From: Sphingomonas sp. Leaf10
Lineage (GTDB): Bacteria > Pseudomonadota > Alphaproteobacteria > Sphingomonadales > Sphingomonadaceae
Assembly (NCBI RefSeq): GCF_001421245.1
Contig: NZ_LMKE01000010.1
Location: 12,106-76,105 of the forward strand
Reading direction: 5' to 3'
Length of the DNA: 64,000 bases
Below are positions 60,195 through 64,000 of this stretch, piece by piece; positions within the stretch are counted from its first letter, which is position 1, and each line of letters starts with the position of its first letter. Below the pieces are notes generated by a model. That model had not been told where the DNA came from, searched no databases, and saw only the letters and a program-made list of their open reading frames with translations. The position numbers were made by a program, and so were the translations under genes.

Positions 60195-60856
60195 GCGGGC
60201 GCCACCATCGATGGCCCGCCGCTGCCCAGATGCGCGATCGTCTCGCGCCCGCCTTCGATCAGCGCGATCGATCCTTGCGGCAGGTCGGGGGCGACCGGCG
60301 CGTCGAATTGCGGCATCACATCGGCGCCGGTCAGCACGCCGCGCAGCACCCGGCTGGACATGCCATGCATGATGACCAGCCGGTCGCCGGGATCGTCGTC
60401 GGTATCGCTCGCCCAACCGCCGACCCGTGCCGCGATCGCGTCATACCATTCGCCGCCGGGCGCCGGGCGGCGGTACAGCCGTGCGTCGACGTCGAGAAAG
60501 TCCGCGTCCGGCCCGGTCAGTTCGTGATAATAGCGCCCCGACCATTCGCCCATGCCGATCTCGACCAGCCGGTCGTCGCGCCGCGCGCCATGCCAGTCGA
60601 GCTCCAGATGCTCGGCGATGATCGCCAGCGTTTGCAGCGCACGCCCCGCGCTCGACGCCCATAGCGTCAGCTTCGGCTTTACCCCCAGCAGGTGGCGCAG
60701 CGTCGCGCCCATCGCATCGGCCTGTGCAAAGCCTTTGCGGGTCAGCGGGGTGTGCGGGTGATCGCCCTGCATCCGCTGCGCGATATTGTACACGGTCTCG
60801 CCGTGGCGGGCGATGAAATCGCGTCCCTTGCGGGCGGCGTGGGGATGGGTCGTCAT
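60191..60856 (-). CDS. histidine phosphatase family protein
   Basis: A 221-residue phosphatase of the phosphoglycerate mutase-like superfamily. The catalytic RHGE motif (FIARHGETVYN, His18) is present, with a second His in LVIMHGMSSRVLRG and Glu in RLVEIGMGEWSG. The substrate is unknown. It precedes the IalB-like gene with a 4-nt overlap. Confidence 0.88.
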   Translation of the reverse strand: MTTHPHAARKGRDFIARHGETVYNIAQRMQGDHPHTPLTRKGFAQADAMGATLRHLLGVKPKLTLWASSAGRALQTLAIIAEHLELDWHGARRDDRLVEIGMGEWSGRYYHELTGPDADFLDVDARLYRRPAPGGEWYDAIAARVGGWASDTDDDPGDRLVIMHGMSSRVLRGVLTGADVMPQFDAPVAPDLPQGSIALIEGGRETIAHLGSGGPSMVAPA

Positions 60857-60992
60857 GGTCCTGCTTTCAAGCCCGTGTTGCGATAATGCAACGGTTTTCG
60901 CTGTTTAGGTGAGGTTCATGCAACGCCCGGGCAAAGCGTCCATTGAATCTCCGCGCCCGATATATGTGGGCGGCGACAATGGAGTTTCGACT

Positions 60993-61652
60993 ATGCGTAC
61001 CCTTATCCTCGGTCTTGCCGCTGCCGGCACCGCCCTTTCCGCCGCGCCCGCCATGGCGCAGGACGTGAACCCCGCCTTCACCGGCTTCCGCGTCGGCGCG
61101 CTGGCCGGTTATGATGGCATCCGTCCGGGCAGCACCCAGGATACCGACCTCGACGGCGACGACCAGACCGTCAACGGCCTGCTCTACGGCGTCGATGCCG
61201 GCTACGACTTCGCGCTCAGCAACTTCCTGATCGGTGTCGAAGGCGAATATACCGGATCGACCGGCAAGGTGGAAACCGCGCGCACCGATCCGAACTTCTT
61301 CGGCTTCGGCAGCGTGTCGACCGGCCGCGACCTCTATGTCGGCGCCCGCGCCGGCCTGCTCGTCGCCCCGACCACGCTGGCCTATGTGAAGGGCGGCTAT
61401 ACCAATGCCCGCCTCAACGTGCTGGCCAGCGACGGCACTGTCGACCGCCGCGAGAATTTCGAACTGAACGGCTATCGTCTGGGTGCCGGTGTCGAACAGG
61501 CGATCGGGTCGCGCGCCTATGCCAAGGTTGAATATCGTTATTCGAACTACAACAACGCCGACTTCCAGCGCGTCGACGGCAGCACCACGTCGCAGTTCGA
61601 CATCGACACCGACCGGCATCAGGTCGTGGCGGGCGTCGGCATCCGCTTCTGA
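60993..61652 (+). CDS. outer membrane beta-barrel protein (OmpA-like porin fold)
   Basis: A 219-residue protein with a signal peptide (MRTLILGLAAAGTALSAAPAMAQ) and a C-terminal beta-barrel of about eight strands with aromatic girdle residues, ending in VVAGVGIRF, the final phenylalanine used for outer membrane insertion. It resembles the Omp25/31-type barrels common in alphaproteobacteria. The function is structural or adhesive by family; specifics are unknown. Confidence 0.85.
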   Translation: MRTLILGLAAAGTALSAAPAMAQDVNPAFTGFRVGALAGYDGIRPGSTQDTDLDGDDQTVNGLLYGVDAGYDFALSNFLIGVEGEYTGSTGKVETARTDPNFFGFGSVSTGRDLYVGARAGLLVAPTTLAYVKGGYTNARLNVLASDGTVDRRENFELNGYRLGAGVEQAIGSRAYAKVEYRYSNYNNADFQRVDGSTTSQFDIDTDRHQVVAGVGIRF

Positions 61653-61701
61653 TAGAAGGTTAGCGCGCGTTAACCACGTGCTAACTGTTAACCGCGAGGA
61701 A

Positions 61702-61724
61702 GGTCGGAGCGGCTTGCTCCGGCC
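61702..61724 (+). terminator. Rho-independent terminator after the OMP gene
   Basis: A 9-bp stem GGTCGGAGC / GCTCCGGCC with loop GGCTT, followed by TTTCTTT, 49 nt past the stop. Confidence 0.8.
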
Positions 61725-61815
61725 TTTCTTTGCGCTAGACATGCTGCGTTGATCTAAAGAGGCGCCGGCCGATTCCGCCGGCCCGAGTGCGAGCGCATCC
61801 GCGCAGGGGAACATC

Positions 61816-62928
61816 ATGAAGGCGACGATCGAACGCGCGACCCTGTTGAAGGGCCTCAGCCACGTCCAGTCCGTGGTCGAGCGGCGCAATACCATCCCCA
61901 TATTGTCGAACGTGCTGATCGAGGCGGGCGAATCGACGCTGCGCCTGATGGCGACCGACCTCGATCTCCAGATCGACGAGACGATTTCGGCGGCGATCGA
62001 TCAGGCAGGCGCGATCACCGTGTCGGCACACACGTTGTTCGATATCGCCCGCAAGCTGCCCGAGGGCGCGCAGGTGCAGTTGTCGGCCGCGGAAGGCCGG
62101 CTGACCGTGGTGGCCGGGCGCGCGCGCTTCAGCCTTGCGACGCTGCCGCGCGACGATTTCCCGGTCATTGCAGAGGGCGAACTGCCGACGCAGTTCGAAC
62201 TGCCCGCGACCACGCTGAAGGCGATCATCGACAAGACCCGCTTCGCGATCTCGACCGAGGAAACGCGCTATTATCTGAACGGCATTTTCCTTCACGTCGC
62301 CGACAATGACGGCAAGCCGGTTCTGAAGGCCGCCGCGACCGATGGCCACCGCCTTGCCCGCATGACCGTCGACCGCCCGGAAGGCGCGGAAAAGATGCCC
62401 GACGTCATCGTGCCGCGCAAATGTGTCGCCGAGCTGCGCAAGCTGCTCGACGAAGTCGACGGGTCGGTCGGTGTGTCGCTGTCGGGCAGCAAGATACGCT
62501 TCGATCTGGGGCAGGCAATCCTGACCAGCAAGCTGATCGACGGCACCTTCCCCGATTATTCGCGCGTCATTCCGACCGCGAACGACAAGCTGCTGAAGCT
62601 CGATCCGAAGAGCTTCATGGCCGGTGTCGACCGCGTGTCGACCATCGCCACCGAAAAGACCCGCGCGGTGAAAATGGCGCTCGACCGCGACAAGATCACC
62701 CTGTCGGTGACCAGCCCCGAAAACGGCGCGGCGGCGGAAGAAGTGCCGGGCGAATATACCGCGCTGCCGTTCGAGATCGGCTTCAATAGCCGCTATCTGC
62801 TCGACATTCTGGGGCAGATCGACAGCGACCTGTGCGAAGTCCACCTTTCAGACGCGGCGGCCCCGACGCTGATCCGTGAGAACGACGCCTCGCCCGCGCT
62901 GTACGTGCTGATGCCGATGCGCGTCTGA
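61816..62928 (+). CDS. dnaN: DNA polymerase III subunit beta (sliding clamp)
   Basis: A 370-residue sliding clamp with the three-domain layout of DnaN: N-terminal MKATIERATLLKGLSHVQSVVERRNTIPILSNVLIEA, mid DIARKLPEGAQVQL and EETRYYLNGIFLH, C-terminal terminating in PMRV (typical MPMR end). It tethers the replicative polymerase. CAGGGGA precedes the ATG. No dnaA lies next to it, so dnaN is apart from the origin cluster here. Confidence 0.97.
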   Translation: MKATIERATLLKGLSHVQSVVERRNTIPILSNVLIEAGESTLRLMATDLDLQIDETISAAIDQAGAITVSAHTLFDIARKLPEGAQVQLSAAEGRLTVVAGRARFSLATLPRDDFPVIAEGELPTQFELPATTLKAIIDKTRFAISTEETRYYLNGIFLHVADNDGKPVLKAAATDGHRLARMTVDRPEGAEKMPDVIVPRKCVAELRKLLDEVDGSVGVSLSGSKIRFDLGQAILTSKLIDGTFPDYSRVIPTANDKLLKLDPKSFMAGVDRVSTIATEKTRAVKMALDRDKITLSVTSPENGAAAEEVPGEYTALPFEIGFNSRYLLDILGQIDSDLCEVHLSDAAAPTLIRENDASPALYVLMPMRV

Positions 62929-62940
62929 ACGATGTGCCTT

Positions 62941-63045
62941 CCCCTCCCTGACAAGGGAGGGGTTAGGGGTGGGTCGGCCAGCGAGGGCAGGTCACGCCCG
63001 CCAACGGGCCAACCCACCCCCGACCCTTCCCTTGTCAGGGAGGGG
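62941..63045. repeat. short-repeat pair with bidirectional hairpins
   Basis: Two hairpins (62941-62962 and 63024-63045, each with CCCCTCCCT/AGGGAGGGG-like stems) flank an inverted aggggtgggtcgg / acccacccccgac. The first may end the dnaN transcript. It is the fullest example of the repeat also seen at 2092 and 29679. Confidence 0.75.
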
Positions 63046-63136
63046 AGAGCATTCCCAGCCTGCGTCGTCCCAAAATCCCATTTACTCGCCCGACCATCCG
63101 GCTATTTATCGCTAGACGATAAATGAAGGAATTGCC

Positions 63137-64000
63137 GTGAAACTGGTCCGGGGTGCGTGGAAGCTGCTAGTCGGGATCAAGGACGCACTGGTCCTGATCC
63201 TGCTGCTGCTGTTCTTCGGCAGTCTGTTCGCCGCGCTGTCGAGCCGCCCCAATACGCGGGTGACCGACGGCGCGCTGCTGCTCGACCTGTCGGGATCGAT
63301 CGTCGAGCAACCCGCCGAGGCCGATCCGGTCGCGGTGCTGAGCGGCCAGCCGGTCGCGCAGCAACTGCGGCTGCGCGACGTGGTCCGCGCGCTCAATGCG
63401 GCGAAGGGGGATGCACGGGTCAAGGTAGTGGTGCTCGATCTCGACAAGTTCGCCGGCGGCTATCCCTCCGCCTTGGCCGAGGTCGGCGACGCGGTCGCGC
63501 GGGTGCGAGCGTCGGGCAAGCCGGTGCTCGCCTATGCCACGCTCTACACCGATGGCGGCTATCGCATTGCGTCGAACGCCAGCGAGATCTGGCAGAATCC
63601 GTTCGGCGGCACGCTGTTCCGCGGCCCCGGCGGGTCGCAGCCCTATTACAAGGGGCTGATCGACAAGCTCGGCGTCATTGCCCACGTCTATCGCGTCGGC
63701 CAGTTCAAGTCGGCGGTCGAACCCTTTACCCGCGCCGACCAGTCCGAACCCGCGCGTGCCGCCAATCAGGCGCTGTACCGCGCGATCTTCGACCAATGGC
63801 GCGCGGCGGTGCAGAAGGCGCGGCCCAAGGCGCAGCTCGATGCGTTCCTGACCCGCCCGGCGGAAACGGTGCAGGCGGCGGGGGGCGACATCGCGCAGGC
63901 CAATCTGCGCGGCGGCTTGGTCGACAAGCTCGGCGACCGCATCGCCTTCGGCAACCGCGTGGCGGCGCTGGCGGGCGAGGACAAGGGCAAGGGCGCGGGC
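63137..64000 (+). CDS. sppA: signal peptide peptidase SppA, N-terminal part (3' end outside window)
   Basis: An open frame of 288 codons from GTG 63137 (AAGGA 6 nt upstream) to the window end. It starts with a membrane anchor (MKLVRGAWKLLVGIKDALVLILLLLFFGSLFAAL) and an S49 peptidase domain with LLLDLSGSIVEQPAE. The general-base lysine motif of the 67-kDa form, RVGQFKSAVEPFTRADQS, is present. The serine nucleophile belongs to the C-terminal repeat beyond the window. SppA degrades cleaved signal peptides in the inner membrane. Confidence 0.9.
   Translation, partial: MKLVRGAWKLLVGIKDALVLILLLLFFGSLFAALSSRPNTRVTDGALLLDLSGSIVEQPAEADPVAVLSGQPVAQQLRLRDVVRALNAAKGDARVKVVVLDLDKFAGGYPSALAEVGDAVARVRASGKPVLAYATLYTDGGYRIASNASEIWQNPFGGTLFRGPGGSQPYYKGLIDKLGVIAHVYRVGQFKSAVEPFTRADQSEPARAANQALYRAIFDQWRAAVQKARPKAQLDAFLTRPAETVQAAGGDIAQANLRGGLVDKLGDRIAFGNRVAALAGEDKGKGAG

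Overview
The window is ordinary chromosomal DNA of a GC-rich alphaproteobacterium, most likely a member of the Sphingomonadales (Sphingomonas or a close relative). Supporting evidence: about two thirds G+C, a circularly permuted two-piece tmRNA gene, the block rpmF-plsX-fabH-ihfA-merR, DUF1489 and DUF1810 proteins, and families of short palindromic repeats between genes. No prophage, insertion sequence, CRISPR array, rRNA or tRNA was found. The species assignment is inference; the gene calls rest on protein motifs read from the sequence.

Layout. 1-4710: the end of an FAD/NAD(P)-binding protein, a dicarboxylate/amino acid symporter, a secreted ankyrin protein, and a co-oriented run of SCO protein, cysteine-cluster protein and YgjP-like metallopeptidase. 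4677-18174 (minus): a class A PBP, then a translation/RNA superoperon in transcription order rimP, nusA, ylxR, infB, a membrane protein, rbfA, tdk, truB, rpsO, pnp. 18360-27721: PQQ-type sugar dehydrogenase, DUF1810, ubiG, lysC, yjbQ, nitronate monooxygenase-like protein, polyprenyl synthase, chorismate mutase and a GH130-like protein. 27873-31861: TSUP permease, ssrA, an Rrf2 regulator, mscL, a Nudix hydrolase and a lipoprotein methyltransferase. 31863-38608 (minus): prfB, mrcA, then merR, ihfA, fabH, plsX, rpmF. 38900-48645: MBL hydrolase, fused pabBC, aspartate aminotransferase, a GGDEF protein, msrA, mgtE, cyclophilin and a LysR regulator. 48928-54862: a CDC48-type double AAA ATPase, a PmtA-like methyltransferase and a type III polyketide synthase cluster. 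54838-64000: a sulfite-oxidase-like molybdoenzyme with its cytochrome b, flavin reductase, a second TSUP, an HdeA-like protein, rlmN, a phosphatase pair, an OmpA-like barrel, dnaN and the start of sppA.

The most unusual signal is that palindromic repeats, normally intergenic here, also sit inside two reading frames without breaking them. One is in the pseudouridine synthase gene truB (a copy of the element found between lysC and yjbQ). The other is in the YgjP-like zinc metallopeptidase (the family also present at about 28.7, 38.8, 47.5, 47.7 and 59.7 kb). This resembles the protein-invading palindromic elements of Rickettsia. Other points of interest are the permuted tmRNA with an ANDNEALAIAA tag, an orphan terminator in front of the CDC48 gene, and the compact type III PKS-methyltransferase-oxidoreductase cluster.
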